Source: an uncultured Alphaproteobacteria bacterium
GTDB taxonomy: Bacteria > Pseudomonadota > Alphaproteobacteria > RF32 > CAG-239
Direction: 5' to 3'
NCBI GenBank assembly: GCA_934273635.1
Contig: CAKQSV010000012.1
Span: 1-49,316 of the forward strand
DNA: 49,316 bases
A program made the position numbers and the translations under genes. Shown here one piece after another: positions 31,142 to 40,691 of this stretch (within the stretch, counting starts at the first letter, position 1; the number at the start of each line of letters is the position of its first letter). The notes under the pieces are model-generated. The model saw nothing but the letters and a program-made list of their open reading frames with translations, was not told the DNA's origin and did no database searches.

Positions 31142-32218
31142 TTAGTCGAGTTCTGCCAATTTTTGCGCCTGATCTTCGGTTATCAGCGCGTCAATAATTT
31201 CTCCTAAAGCGTCACCCGAGACAACCTCATCCAACTTATAGAGCGTGAGGTTGATACGGTGGTCGGTCACGCGACCTTGCGGATAGTTATAGGTGCGAAT
31301 ACGCTCACTACGGTCGCCGGAACCAACTTGCAGTTTGCGACGCTCAGAATATTCACTGTCAATTTGTGACTTTTGCAAATCGTAAAGTTTGGAGCGCAGG
31401 TGATTCATCGCTTTTTCTTTGTTTTTATATTGCGAACGGTCATCTTGACACTGAACAACCGTGCCGGTCGGAATATGGGTGATACGAACGGCAGATTCCG
31501 TACGGTTGACGTGTTGTCCGCCGGCACCTGAGGCACGATAAACATCAATTTTCAAATCAGCGGGGTTGATATACATATCAACTTCTTCAACCTCGGGCAA
31601 AACCGCTACCGTGGCGGCGGAGGTATGCACACGACCTTGAGATTCGGTTACGGGGACACGTTGCACACGGTGAGCGCCGGACTCAAATTTCAGGCGGGCG
31701 AATACATCTTTGCCGGTGATTTTGGCACTCGCCTGTTTGTAGCCGCCAAGACCGTTTTCATCAGCGTCTAAAACCTCAAATTTCCAACCCATATTGGCGG
31801 AATAGCGTTGATACATTTCAAACAGCACTGCCGCAAACAATGCCGCTTCGTCTCCGCCGGTACCGGCGCGGACTTCCAAAATAGCGTTTTTCTCGTCTTC
31901 GTCATCTTTGGGCAAGAGCAAGATTTTGATTTGTTTTTCCATTGAGGGCAGTTGCTCTTTGAGGTCATAATATTCGGTCTCGGCCATTTCACGCATTTCT
32001 TTGTCTAGCGAGGAGTCGTCCATCATGGCTTTGGCGTCGTTCATATTTTGCTCGGCGTGTTTGTATTGTTGCACCGCCTCAACCACCGGCGTGAGCGCAG
32101 ATAGCTCTTTATTCATTTTGACCAACTCTTCGGCGTTGAGGTCAGGGGAAGAGATAAGCGCTTGAATCTCCTCAAAACGATTGACAACGTTGGCCAGTTT
32201 TTCTGCAAATGATACCAT
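31142..32218 (-). CDS. prfA: Peptide chain release factor 1
   Basis: The protein has 358 residues, full length. The GGQ motif is in GAGGQHVNRTESAVR, and the stop-recognition PxT tripeptide is PVT (VQRVPVTESQGRVHTS). RF1 reads UAA and UAG and releases the peptide. It starts in a one-base overlap with hisS (TAATG), so the two are coupled. A methyltransferase prmC does not follow within the window. Confidence 0.97.
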   Translation of the reverse strand: MVSFAEKLANVVNRFEEIQALISSPDLNAEELVKMNKELSALTPVVEAVQQYKHAEQNMNDAKAMMDDSSLDKEMREMAETEYYDLKEQLPSMEKQIKILLLPKDDEDEKNAILEVRAGTGGDEAALFAAVLFEMYQRYSANMGWKFEVLDADENGLGGYKQASAKITGKDVFARLKFESGAHRVQRVPVTESQGRVHTSAATVAVLPEVEEVDMYINPADLKIDVYRASGAGGQHVNRTESAVRITHIPTGTVVQCQDDRSQYKNKEKAMNHLRSKLYDLQKSQIDSEYSERRKLQVGSGDRSERIRTYNYPQGRVTDHRINLTLYKLDEVVSGDALGEIIDALITEDQAQKLAELD

Positions 32219-33453
32219 TATTTTACTTCCTCTAACAAATTGGACAAAGCAACGGTTTTTTGCTCGCCACTGTCTAAATCTTTGAGTGTTACCTGATTGG
32301 ACGCCAGTTCATCACTGCCGATGATAACCGCTTTATAGGCGTTGGCTTTGTTGGCTTTTATCATACGTTTTTTGAGGTTGCCGCTATAACTGTGTTCAAC
32401 CCGATAGCCGGCGCGTCGCAGAGAGTAGGCAATTTTAATCGCCTCGGCATTGGTGTCTTCGCCAACCGGAATAACCGCAATCGGACGCGGAAGAGAAGTG
32501 TCGGCCTCAAGGAGCATACTCAAACGCTCTACGCCGCAAGCCCAACCGATACCGGCGACTTTGCCGCCCCCCATTTGCTCGACCAAGCCGTCATAGCGAC
32601 CACCCGCCAAAACCGTACCTTGCGCGCCGAGTTTGTCGGTCACCAACTCAAAAACCGTGTGTGAATAGTAGTCTAAGCCGCGTACCAAACGGTTGTTGAC
32701 GCGGTATTTGATGCCCAGATTATCTAAACCTTGCAAAACATCGGCAAAAAATTTGGCAGAGGCTTCATTAAGGCTGTCGGCATAAAGCGGCGCACCTGCC
32801 ACAACGGCTTTGTCGCACTCTTCTTTGGAGTCTAACACGCGAAGCGGGTTTTTATCCAAGCGGTTTTTAGAATCTTCGGAGAGTTCGTCAAAGTGTTCTT
32901 TAAGATAAGCCACCAGTTTGGCGCGGTAGTTGTTGCGGCTCTCTGCGTCGCCCAAAGAATTGATTTCTACCGTTACGCTGCCGTTCAAGCCCAGACTTTC
33001 GATAAATTCATAAGCCATGGCGATAACTTCAATATCAGCCTGCGGGGTTTCAACGCCCAAAAGCTCGCAACCAAACTGAGTGAACTGGCGTTGACGTCCT
33101 TTTTGAGGGCGCTCGTAACGGAACATCGGGCCGGCGTAATATAATTTGATCGGCAGGTTTTGCTGCATGCCCTCGGAAATGAAGGAGCGAACCACGCCCG
33201 CGGTGCCTTCCGGACGTAAGGTCAGGCTTTCACCCCCGCGGTCCTGAAAACAATACATCTCTTTGGTGACAATGTCGGAGGTGTCGCCAAGGTTACGGGA
33301 GAAAACTTCCGTAAACTCAAAAATAGGGGTTTCGATTTCTTCAAAGCCGTATTTTTCAACGGTGCCACTGCCGACGGCAATAACTTTTTTGGCTTTGCGT
33401 TTGGCTTCACCATAAAGGTCATAGGTGCCGCGAACGTTTTGGATTTTGCTCAT
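32218..33453 (-). CDS. hisS: Histidine--tRNA ligase
   Basis: The protein has 411 residues. Class II features: the N-terminal VRGTYDLYGE, motif 2 FRYERPQKGRQRQFTQ, and the histidine-specific LVRGLDYYSHTVFE and AGGRYDGLVEQ. The C-terminal anticodon-binding domain follows. It charges tRNA-His. It lies downstream of rodZ, a neighbourhood also found in E. coli (rodZ-ispG-hisS), and is coupled to prfA. Confidence 0.97.
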   Translation of the reverse strand: MSKIQNVRGTYDLYGEAKRKAKKVIAVGSGTVEKYGFEEIETPIFEFTEVFSRNLGDTSDIVTKEMYCFQDRGGESLTLRPEGTAGVVRSFISEGMQQNLPIKLYYAGPMFRYERPQKGRQRQFTQFGCELLGVETPQADIEVIAMAYEFIESLGLNGSVTVEINSLGDAESRNNYRAKLVAYLKEHFDELSEDSKNRLDKNPLRVLDSKEECDKAVVAGAPLYADSLNEASAKFFADVLQGLDNLGIKYRVNNRLVRGLDYYSHTVFELVTDKLGAQGTVLAGGRYDGLVEQMGGGKVAGIGWACGVERLSMLLEADTSLPRPIAVIPVGEDTNAEAIKIAYSLRRAGYRVEHSYSGNLKKRMIKANKANAYKAVIIGSDELASNQVTLKDLDSGEQKTVALSNLLEEVK

Positions 33454-33497
33454 AATGTTTTATACCTTTTTGATTATAAATTATTTTTCTTATACAT

Positions 33498-33544
33498 AAA
33501 AACAAAGAAAACAGCAAGGGGATTCCTGCCATTTTCTTTGTTTT
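33498..33544 (-). terminator. Terminator after rodZ
   Basis: AAAACAAAGAAAA pairs with TTTTCTTTGTTTT, enclosing a smaller GCA...TGC stem. It separates rodZ from hisS on the minus strand. Confidence 0.6.
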
Positions 33545-33553
33545 AGAGTTAGT

Positions 33554-34531
33554 CTAATGGTTGTTGTTTAAAAACGCGTCAAGTTTGATGTTGGTCTTTT
33601 TGTTAGGCGAAACAATGCTCACAACTTTGCCGTCAATCACAACGTCTACACCGTTGGTGTTGCCAAACGAAACGGTTTTGCCGGCGCCGTTGTCGGGCAC
33701 AATATACTCACTGCCGGCTTGCAATACTTTACTAATCCATAACTTATTGTCGTCTTTGACCTCAACCCAAGTCTCTTTTTTGACCTTGAGCACCACGCGG
33801 TTTTTATATTTTTCAACCGAGACATTAGTACCGTTGTTGGCAACAGGGGTTTTGTCTTCGGCTTTTACAACCGGTTCATCGGCTTTGTTATCAGCTTTTT
33901 TATCCGCGGCGGGTTCCTCTGTGGTTGGCTCGGTAAATTTGGCATCGGTCACGGTAATCTGTTGCGGTTCTTCTGCTGTGGTTTCGGCAACGGTCGGTTC
34001 TTCGCTCTCGGTGGCGAAGTTTTCAACCTGCAACGGATAGTCCTCGGCGCTCTGTTCGGTCACCGGAGACAACTCGTCTTCTTCAACATTATCGTTACCG
34101 CTGAAAATTTTCCATGTGCCATAAGCGACAATCAGCAACGCCAGACTCAAAACCAGATATTTGCGATTGGGCTGTGAGGGCTCATTACTGTCTTCAGGGA
34201 CGATAACTTGCTGAATTTCATTGATTTGAGGTGTGGCGGTACCGGTCTCTTCCTTAAAAATTTGAACAATACGCTCGCTGTTGAGCCCGAGATAGGCGGC
34301 ATAACTACGAACAAAACCCACACCGTACGGAGACTCGGGGATGTTGTCATAGTCGCTTTTTTCAATCGCGGTCAGGTAAGCCGGTTTGATGTATAAATCT
34401 TTGGCAACCTCGTCAAGGCTGATTTTCTTTTTGATTCTGACATCGTGCAGCATGGTGCCGACTTTGCCTTCTTGGGCGGCGGCAGCCTCAGCGGCGGTAC
34501 TTTCTTCTGCTTTAATTTTTTCTTTGCTCAC
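33554..34531 (-). CDS. rodZ: RodZ-like cytoskeletal/morphogenesis protein
   Basis: The protein has 325 residues. A Xre-type helix-turn-helix spans about 27-95 (GTMLHDVRIKKKISLDEVAKDL). It has one membrane span (LVLSLALLIVAYGTWKIF), an acidic low-complexity linker rich in Glu, Thr and Ala, and a C-terminal DUF4115 beta domain (VVLKVKKETWVEVKD). RodZ links MreB to the elongation machinery and sets rod shape. It is flanked by ptsP and hisS. The linker is unusually acidic and long. Confidence 0.9.
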   Translation of the reverse strand: MSKEKIKAEESTAAEAAAAQEGKVGTMLHDVRIKKKISLDEVAKDLYIKPAYLTAIEKSDYDNIPESPYGVGFVRSYAAYLGLNSERIVQIFKEETGTATPQINEIQQVIVPEDSNEPSQPNRKYLVLSLALLIVAYGTWKIFSGNDNVEEDELSPVTEQSAEDYPLQVENFATESEEPTVAETTAEEPQQITVTDAKFTEPTTEEPAADKKADNKADEPVVKAEDKTPVANNGTNVSVEKYKNRVVLKVKKETWVEVKDDNKLWISKVLQAGSEYIVPDNGAGKTVSFGNTNGVDVVIDGKVVSIVSPNKKTNIKLDAFLNNNH

Positions 34532-34588
34532 TGTTTTATCCTTTTTTTATGATAAGAATCGGATGTTATCCGCATTTAAACATATTTT

Positions 34589-36853
34589 TTAATAGATTTC
34601 AATACCGTGGTCGTAGGCATAAGCCATTAATTGCGGACGTAAGGTTTTTTGTGGCGATTTCAAGATGTTATGAACATAGTCGCTGACCTCGGCAATGTTG
34701 GTGCTGCGAATCATGGATTTGACACGCCCGAAAGACGAGCCGCTGACCGACAAATGGCGGTAGCCGAGACCGATGAGCACCATAGCCTCAAGCGGGTTGC
34801 TGGCCATCTCGCCGCAGACCGAACAATAAACGTGGTATTTATCGGCTTTTTCGACAATGTCGCGCATGAGACGCAGAAAAGGCGCCGACAGCACGTCGTA
34901 ACGCTCGCTCAGGCGGGGATTACCTCGGTCGCAGGCAAACATAAACTGCGCTAAGTCGTTGGTGCCGATTGAGATAAAGTCGGCGTGAGGTAAAACCTCG
35001 TCAAGCTGAAAAATCAGCGCCGGAACTTCAATCATCAGACCAATGTTGACTTTTGAGGGACCGGGGTTGCCTTTGCGTTTTTCTTTTTCAATCTCAATCA
35101 GTAGGGTTTCTTTGGCGTCTTCAAACTCTGTTAAATCAGAAATCATCGGGAACATAACGTTCAGCACTTTGCCTTCGGCGGCGCGCAAAAACGCTCGCAG
35201 CTGTTTGCGCAAAATGGCGCGACGGTCAAGGGTGATGCGAATCGAACGCCAACCGATGGCGGGGTTTTCTTCGCCAATGTTGCCCCAGTAGGGCAAAAGT
35301 TTGTCGGAGCCGACATCAAGACTGCGGAAAGTGACGCGGCGGTCGCCGGCGCGGTCGTATAAATCTTTATAGTACGAAACCTGACGTTCCACACTTGGCA
35401 AAACATCGGAGGCCATAAACGGAATCTCGGTGCGGTAAAGTCCCACGCCGTCGCAACCGGTGCTGTCAAGATAATCTAAGTCAAACGCCAAACCAACGTT
35501 GATGTACAATCCGATTTTTTGCTTGTCTAAAGTTTCGGTCGGAAGGTTTTTAAGCTCGGCCAATTTGGCGGCGAGCTTGGCTCTCTCGGCGATTTTGGCT
35601 TGTATCCGCGCTAAGACCATTTTATCGGGGTTGATATAAATATAACCGTCATTGCCATCAAGAGCGATGAGTTGACCACTCTTCAGACTTTCAAACAAGC
35701 CGCTGACTTTGGCGATAACCGGAATACTCAATGCCTTAGCCACAATGGCAACGTGCATGGTCGGGGTGCCGTCTTCAATAATCAAACCGCGGATTTTGTT
35801 GTAGTCATAATCCATTAAATCCGCTGGTCCCATAGTTTGCGCCACCACAATCAGGTTGTCGCTGTCGGCTAAGATTTTGTCGCCGGAGGTGTCGCCGCTC
35901 AGGTAGTTTTGCAGGCGGTCAGAGATGTCTCGCAGGTCGTGCAGGCGCTCTTTGAGATATTGGTCGGAGGTGGCAGACAGGCGGTTCCACATATCTTCAT
36001 AGGCGCGCTCGACCGCCGCCTCAGCGGTTAAACCGCTCATGACGTTGGTGGAGATTTTTTTGTACCAACCTTTGTCTTTGGCCAACATCCGATAGGTGTC
36101 TAAAATTTCGACATGTTCGCCGATGCCGAGGCGGGCGGAGGTGAACTTGTCCTCCAAATCCTGAATCATTTTGTTGCGGGCGGTGTCTAAGCGCTGTTGC
36201 TCGGCGTCTTTGTCTTCGGCAAAAATTTTGGTGACGGCCTGACGGCGGCGGTGGATGACCGCTTGTCCGATGCCGTAACCTTTGCTGAGGCTCAGACCTT
36301 TGACACGGTCGCCGGTGATTTTACCTCGGGATTTAACAATGGTATCTTTGTAGGCGCTCATCTCGTCAGAAGTGGTGATGTCGCTCAAGACCATGCCGAG
36401 GGTCTCAATGCTTTCCATTTCATCAGTGGAGGGTTCGTGTTTTTCTCGCCACAGTAGCAACAATACGCCGACAGCGCGGTTCCAACGCGTTAGCGGCACG
36501 GCGACAAATCCGTGAAAATCTTTGTTTAACTGCGGATAGTCTATAAAGCGCGGGTGTGAGGTCATATCTGTTAGGCAGACGGTGCGGCGGGTTTGCGCTA
36601 CTTCGCCCAACAGACCTTCGCCAATGCGCACATTGAACTTGTGCACCAAATCTTGATAGTCGCCGTCAGCGGCAAAAAGCTCAAGATGAGTGCTGTCGGT
36701 GAGCACAAAACAGCCTGCGGCGTCACTCTCGGTCAGACCGCGGATAATTTGCATAATTTTTTGCAGTTTCTGCGACGGCGTATCTTGACTGTCGGTGGCT
36801 TGCCGCAGCATTTTAAGGGCGCTCAGCGCTTTGTTGGCAACAGTTGTCGGCAT
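34589..36853 (-). CDS. ptsP: Nitrogen-PTS enzyme I, PtsP (EI-Ntr)
   Basis: The protein has 754 residues. An N-terminal GAF domain (about 15-160) precedes the enzyme I body: swivel-domain histidine in DGTPTMHVAIVAKAL, then the PEP-binding barrel with SLDVGSDKLLPYWG, IGTNDLAQFMFACDRG and the catalytic Cys in CSVCGEMASNPL. It takes phosphate from PEP and passes it to NPr; EIIA-Ntr and NPr are not in the window. Position upstream of rodZ, hisS and prfA agrees with the alphaproteobacterial ptsP-prfA neighbourhood. Confidence 0.95.
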   Translation of the reverse strand: MPTTVANKALSALKMLRQATDSQDTPSQKLQKIMQIIRGLTESDAAGCFVLTDSTHLELFAADGDYQDLVHKFNVRIGEGLLGEVAQTRRTVCLTDMTSHPRFIDYPQLNKDFHGFVAVPLTRWNRAVGVLLLLWREKHEPSTDEMESIETLGMVLSDITTSDEMSAYKDTIVKSRGKITGDRVKGLSLSKGYGIGQAVIHRRRQAVTKIFAEDKDAEQQRLDTARNKMIQDLEDKFTSARLGIGEHVEILDTYRMLAKDKGWYKKISTNVMSGLTAEAAVERAYEDMWNRLSATSDQYLKERLHDLRDISDRLQNYLSGDTSGDKILADSDNLIVVAQTMGPADLMDYDYNKIRGLIIEDGTPTMHVAIVAKALSIPVIAKVSGLFESLKSGQLIALDGNDGYIYINPDKMVLARIQAKIAERAKLAAKLAELKNLPTETLDKQKIGLYINVGLAFDLDYLDSTGCDGVGLYRTEIPFMASDVLPSVERQVSYYKDLYDRAGDRRVTFRSLDVGSDKLLPYWGNIGEENPAIGWRSIRITLDRRAILRKQLRAFLRAAEGKVLNVMFPMISDLTEFEDAKETLLIEIEKEKRKGNPGPSKVNIGLMIEVPALIFQLDEVLPHADFISIGTNDLAQFMFACDRGNPRLSERYDVLSAPFLRLMRDIVEKADKYHVYCSVCGEMASNPLEAMVLIGLGYRHLSVSGSSFGRVKSMIRSTNIAEVSDYVHNILKSPQKTLRPQLMAYAYDHGIEIY

Positions 36854-36949
36854 ATTGTTCCCAGTGTGTAAAATTGTTCTTGCGCTTTATGTTATATTAT
36901 TTATATTCCTATTCATCAAGTATTATATTGAATTTATGGAGTATAAATT

Positions 36950-37312
36950 ATGGCAAACAATTATAAAAAGGGCGACCATGATACTCGTCCATGGGGAACG
37001 TGGGAGGTTTTGGACGCCGGCGAGGGCTTTTGTGTGAAAAGAATTAAGGTGACGCCGCACAATATTTTGTCTTTGCAGTCGCACAATTTTCGTTCGGAGC
37101 ACTGGATTATCGTGAAAGGTGACGCGGTGGTGACTCTGGGTGAGGAAAAACTGCACAAGACGGTTAATGACGCGATTTTTATTCCGGTTAAAACCAAACA
37201 TCGTATTCAAAACGACACCGATACGGATATGGAATTTATTGAAATCCAAGCCGGAGACACCTTGGATGAAAACGATATTATCCGTTATGAAGATTCTTAT
37301 GGTCGTGTTTAG
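36950..37312 (+). CDS. Cupin, mannose-6-phosphate isomerase type II-like
   Basis: The protein has 120 residues. It matches the isolated C-terminal cupin of ManC/AlgA-type proteins: TRPWGTWEVLD, SLQSHNFRSEHWIIVKGDA with metal-binding His, FIPVKTKHRIQN and DIIRYEDSYGR. Without the guanylyltransferase domain it would act as a phosphomannose isomerase (fructose-6-P to mannose-6-P) or a related sugar-phosphate isomerase. The start has GGAGTATAAATT upstream. It is monocistronic between ptsP (divergent) and lepA (convergent). Confidence 0.9.
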   Translation: MANNYKKGDHDTRPWGTWEVLDAGEGFCVKRIKVTPHNILSLQSHNFRSEHWIIVKGDAVVTLGEEKLHKTVNDAIFIPVKTKHRIQNDTDTDMEFIEIQAGDTLDENDIIRYEDSYGRV

Positions 37313-37335
37313 TTTGACGGTGAAAAATTAACAGA

Positions 37336-37372
37336 AAAGGCTCGCTCCGTGGTGTACGGCGTGAGCCTTTTT
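37336..37372. terminator. Bidirectional terminator between cupin gene and lepA
   Basis: AAAAGGCTC pairs with GAGCCTTTT around a 19-base loop that itself holds CCGT/ACGG. A and T runs on both sides serve both convergent genes. Confidence 0.8.
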
Positions 37373-37388
37373 TGTGACTTGATGAGGC

Positions 37389-39194
37389 TTAGTTGTCGCC
37401 AATACGTAGTGCCTCAATAAACGCGCTTTGCGGAACTTCAACCTTGCCGAATTGGCGCATGCGCAATTTGCCTTTCTTTTGTTTGTCAAGCAGTTTGCGT
37501 TTGCGGGTAACATCGCCGCCGTAGCATTTGGCGGTCACGTCTTTGCGCAAGGCCGAGATGGTTTCGCGGGCAACCACGCGCCCACCGATAGCCGCCTGAA
37601 TCGGAATTTTGAACAGATGTCTCGGAATCAGGTCTTTTAATCTTTCACAAATTTGACGACCGCGGGATTCAGCCTCTTGGCGGTGGCACAAAAACGCCAA
37701 AGCGTCAACCGGTTCTTCATTAATCAAAATTTGCACTTTAACTAAATCAGAGGCGGCGTAGCCGATGATTTCATAGTCAAAACTGGCGTAGCCGCTGGTG
37801 ATTGATTTTAAACGGTCGTAAAAGTCAAACACAATCTCGTTGAGCGGAATTTTATAAATAACCATGGCGCGGTTGCCAACATAGGTCAGCTCTTCTTGCT
37901 CGCCACGGCGTTCGTTGCAAAGTTTAAGCACTGCGCCGAGGTAGGTGTCAGGCACTAAAATCGTGGCTTTGACCCATGGTTCTTCAATGGAGGTAATGGT
38001 GGTGACCTCAGGCATATCGGCCGGATTGTGCAACATTATCTGCGTGCCGTTGGTGAGGTTGAGTTTGTAGGCAACAGATGGCGCGGTGGTGATGAGGTCA
38101 AGGTCAAATTCGCGCCCCAAGCGCTCTTGAATAATCTCCATGTGCAACAAGCCCAAAAAACCGCAACGGAAACCTAACCCTAAAGCGGCGGAGTTTTCGT
38201 TTTGGTAGTCAATGCTGGCGTCGTTGAGTTTGAGTTTGGCCAAAGCGTCTTTCAAATTGTCGTATTGGCTGCTGTCGACCGGAAAAATTGAGCAGAAAAC
38301 CACCGGAATTGACGGCTTAAAACCCTTTAACGGCGCGGCGCAGGGGACTTTGTTGTCGGTAATGGTGTCACCGATGTGGCAGTCGCTCACACTCTTGATA
38401 CTGGCGGTGATAAAGCCGACTTCTCCGGGGAAAAGCGCGTCAACATCTTGCATTTTGGGGGTGAAAATACCCACCTTGTCAATTTGATAGGTCATATTAT
38501 TTGACATCATGCGGATTTGTTGTTTTTTGCGGATGACGCCGTCGTGAACACGCACCAAAATGATAACGCCCAGATAAGAATCGTACCAACTGTCAATCAG
38601 CAATGCTTGCAACGGAGCGTCGGCATCGCCTTTGGGCGCGGGCAAGTATTTGACAATGCCTTCCAACAGCTCGTCTACACCCAAACCGCTTTTGCCCGAG
38701 GTTTCAATGGCGTTGGAGGTGTCGAGACCGATAACGTCTTCAATTTGCTGTTTGACTTTTTCGGGTTCAGCCGAAGGAAGGTCGATTTTGTTGAGTACGG
38801 GTAAAATCTCGTGATTGTTGTCTAGTGCCAAATAGACATTGGCGAGGGTTTGCGCCTCTACGCCTTGGGTGGCGTCAACAACCAGAATCGAACCTTCACA
38901 CGAAGCCAGTGAGCGCGAAACCTCGTAAGAAAAGTCAACGTGACCGGGGGTGTCCATCAGATTGAGCTGATAGGTTTTGCCGTCTTTGGCTTTATAGTTC
39001 AGGCGGACAGTTTGTGCCTTAATTGTGATGCCGCGTTCGCGCTCAATATCCATCGAATCGAGCACTTGCTCTTGCATTTCTCGTTGCTGTAAACCGCCGC
39101 AACGCTCAATAATGCGGTCGGCTAAAGTGGATTTGCCGTGGTCAATGTGGGCGATAATGGCAAAGTTACGGATTAAACTTAAGTCTGTTGTCAT
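37389..39194 (-). CDS. lepA: Elongation factor 4 (LepA)
   Basis: The protein has 601 residues. The GTPase core has AHIDHGKSTL (from residue 15), switch motif MDTPGHVDF and NKIDLP. The C-terminal LepA domain contains RQFGKVEVPQ near the end. EF4 binds stalled or assembling ribosomes and back-translocates them. It is monocistronic on the minus strand and ends at the shared terminator. Confidence 0.97.
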   Translation of the reverse strand: MTTDLSLIRNFAIIAHIDHGKSTLADRIIERCGGLQQREMQEQVLDSMDIERERGITIKAQTVRLNYKAKDGKTYQLNLMDTPGHVDFSYEVSRSLASCEGSILVVDATQGVEAQTLANVYLALDNNHEILPVLNKIDLPSAEPEKVKQQIEDVIGLDTSNAIETSGKSGLGVDELLEGIVKYLPAPKGDADAPLQALLIDSWYDSYLGVIILVRVHDGVIRKKQQIRMMSNNMTYQIDKVGIFTPKMQDVDALFPGEVGFITASIKSVSDCHIGDTITDNKVPCAAPLKGFKPSIPVVFCSIFPVDSSQYDNLKDALAKLKLNDASIDYQNENSAALGLGFRCGFLGLLHMEIIQERLGREFDLDLITTAPSVAYKLNLTNGTQIMLHNPADMPEVTTITSIEEPWVKATILVPDTYLGAVLKLCNERRGEQEELTYVGNRAMVIYKIPLNEIVFDFYDRLKSITSGYASFDYEIIGYAASDLVKVQILINEEPVDALAFLCHRQEAESRGRQICERLKDLIPRHLFKIPIQAAIGGRVVARETISALRKDVTAKCYGGDVTRKRKLLDKQKKGKLRMRQFGKVEVPQSAFIEALRIGDN

Positions 39195-39269
39195 TGTTAT
39201 TTCAAACCTATTTAAATTTTTATGTTTGCCCTATAAATAAAGTATAATTCGAGATTAAGCAATATAATA

Positions 39270-39298
39270 TTGATTATATCGTAAAAAATACATATAAT
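39270..39298 (+). promoter_or_regulatory. Promoter of the GNAT gene
   Basis: TTGATT (39270-39275), a 17-base spacer and TATAAT (39293-39298), 40 bases before the ATG. Confidence 0.6.
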
Positions 39299-39337
39299 GT
39301 ATTCATTGGTATAGACTCTGTTGCAGGGAGGCCGGTT

Positions 39338-39775
39338 ATGAAGAAATTTATTGATATTGATTTCGGGTCAAGCCGATATGACGAGTTGGTGCAGTTGCGC
39401 TACAAAATTTTACTTGAGCCGCTGGGGTTGAAGTTTTTGGACTCGTTCCGCGATAAAGAGGCCGGTTATCTGCACATCGGGTGTATTGAGTGTTTGGACG
39501 ACAAGTTGGTGGGTGGTTTGGTTTTGGCGCCGTTGAACGATGAAGATGTGCGGATGATGCAGGTGGCGGTGGACAATCGTTATCAGGGCGAGGGCGTTGG
39601 ACGCGATATGGTGCGTTATGCCGAGCAAAGGGCTAAGTCTTCGGGGTTTTCAAAAATCATTATGCACGCCATGTTGTCGGTGGTGAACTTTTATGAGAAA
39701 ATCGGCTATCATCAAGAAGGTGATATTTTTGAGGAAAACGGTATAACTTTTGCCAAAATGGTGAAGGCAATTTAG
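39338..39775 (+). CDS. GNAT-family N-acetyltransferase
   Basis: The protein has 145 residues. It shows GGLVLAPL, then MMQVAVDNRYQGEGVGRDMVRYAEQRAK (acetyl-CoA-binding motif A, QGxGxG), and the C-terminal VVNFYEKIGYHQEGDIF. The shape resembles ElaA-like acetyltransferases. A GGGAGGCCGGTT site precedes the ATG. Acceptor substrate is unknown. The next gene follows by 13 bases and is probably co-transcribed. Confidence 0.85.
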   Translation: MKKFIDIDFGSSRYDELVQLRYKILLEPLGLKFLDSFRDKEAGYLHIGCIECLDDKLVGGLVLAPLNDEDVRMMQVAVDNRYQGEGVGRDMVRYAEQRAKSSGFSKIIMHAMLSVVNFYEKIGYHQEGDIFEENGITFAKMVKAI

Positions 39776-39788
39776 GGTAGACAAGAGT

Positions 39789-40691
39789 ATGGCGGATAAT
39801 CCGGCAAAAGTTTTGAGACAAGTATGTGAGTTGTGTCGTATTGGGCAACAAGATGAGGCACGCCGGTTGATTTTGCAGGCCGCTAAGATTTCTCCCGAAG
39901 AACAAAAACAGATTCCGACCGGCGGGATGAGCCGCTATATTTTAGAAAAAGTCAATAATGAAAACGTGCGCAAAATGGTGCAGGTGGAAAATGCCTATTA
40001 TCATTTTGGCGCGTTGTATTGGCGGGTGTGTAAAGCACCCAAAGAAGCACCGACGGAGTTGGAGGCCAGCGCCTGCATTAACCGGTTTAATAATGTCATG
40101 CCGTTGTTGAGTAAGTTGGGACAGGCTCAGGTTAAGTTATGGCAGGATTTTTGTTATGATTATATGTCGGGTGATTATAGCGAAATTCGCTATAAAATCT
40201 TAAACGATGTGATTAATATTACGCCGAGAACCAAGCCTAACGCCGACAAAACTTATTTACGTTGCGCTCAGCAGTTGGCAAAATTAAAACTACCGGTTGC
40301 CCAACGCTATGAAGGTATTAAAAAAGCAAAGCACAAGACCGAGCCCAAAAGCAAAACACACGCGGTTTATCAAGATTTTTTGCCTCAGATTGCCAAGGCG
40401 TACTACGATGAGCTGTTGCCTCAGGCTCAGAGCGGTGAGGCGCCTTATGAACAGCGCAATCAGAGATATGAGAAATTGTTGGAGGTCGTGGGCGATTTCG
40501 GGCTGCCTAAAATTGAACAAAATCGCTACAAATTATGGTTGTTGGAACAACAGACCAATCTGCAACGGAGCGTTGGAAATAGAGAGCAGTATAACGAGTC
40601 TATGCGAAAAAAGCAAAACTTGATTTATCAGCAATCACAGCTCAAAAAACGCGCGGCCGGCGCGTGGTTCAAAAGTGAGAATTATCGTTAA
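39789..40691 (+). CDS. Conserved-looking alpha-helical protein, unknown function
   Basis: The protein has 300 residues, helical and basic, without signal peptide or membrane span. The N-terminal part (VLRQVCELCRIGQQDEARRLI) reads like TPR or HEAT-type helix pairs. The middle is Lys-rich (KKAKHKTEPKSK). No family is recognised. It starts 13 bases after the GNAT gene and ends in a four-base overlap with the convergent ruvX. Confidence 0.65.
   Translation: MADNPAKVLRQVCELCRIGQQDEARRLILQAAKISPEEQKQIPTGGMSRYILEKVNNENVRKMVQVENAYYHFGALYWRVCKAPKEAPTELEASACINRFNNVMPLLSKLGQAQVKLWQDFCYDYMSGDYSEIRYKILNDVINITPRTKPNADKTYLRCAQQLAKLKLPVAQRYEGIKKAKHKTEPKSKTHAVYQDFLPQIAKAYYDELLPQAQSGEAPYEQRNQRYEKLLEVVGDFGLPKIEQNRYKLWLLEQQTNLQRSVGNREQYNESMRKKQNLIYQQSQLKKRAAGAWFKSENYR

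Noticed and set aside
37336..37372. Another copy of the TGTACA hairpin family
   Set aside because: It contains GTGTACGG but is a 37-base terminator without the 104-bp length, 53-base offset or arm architecture.
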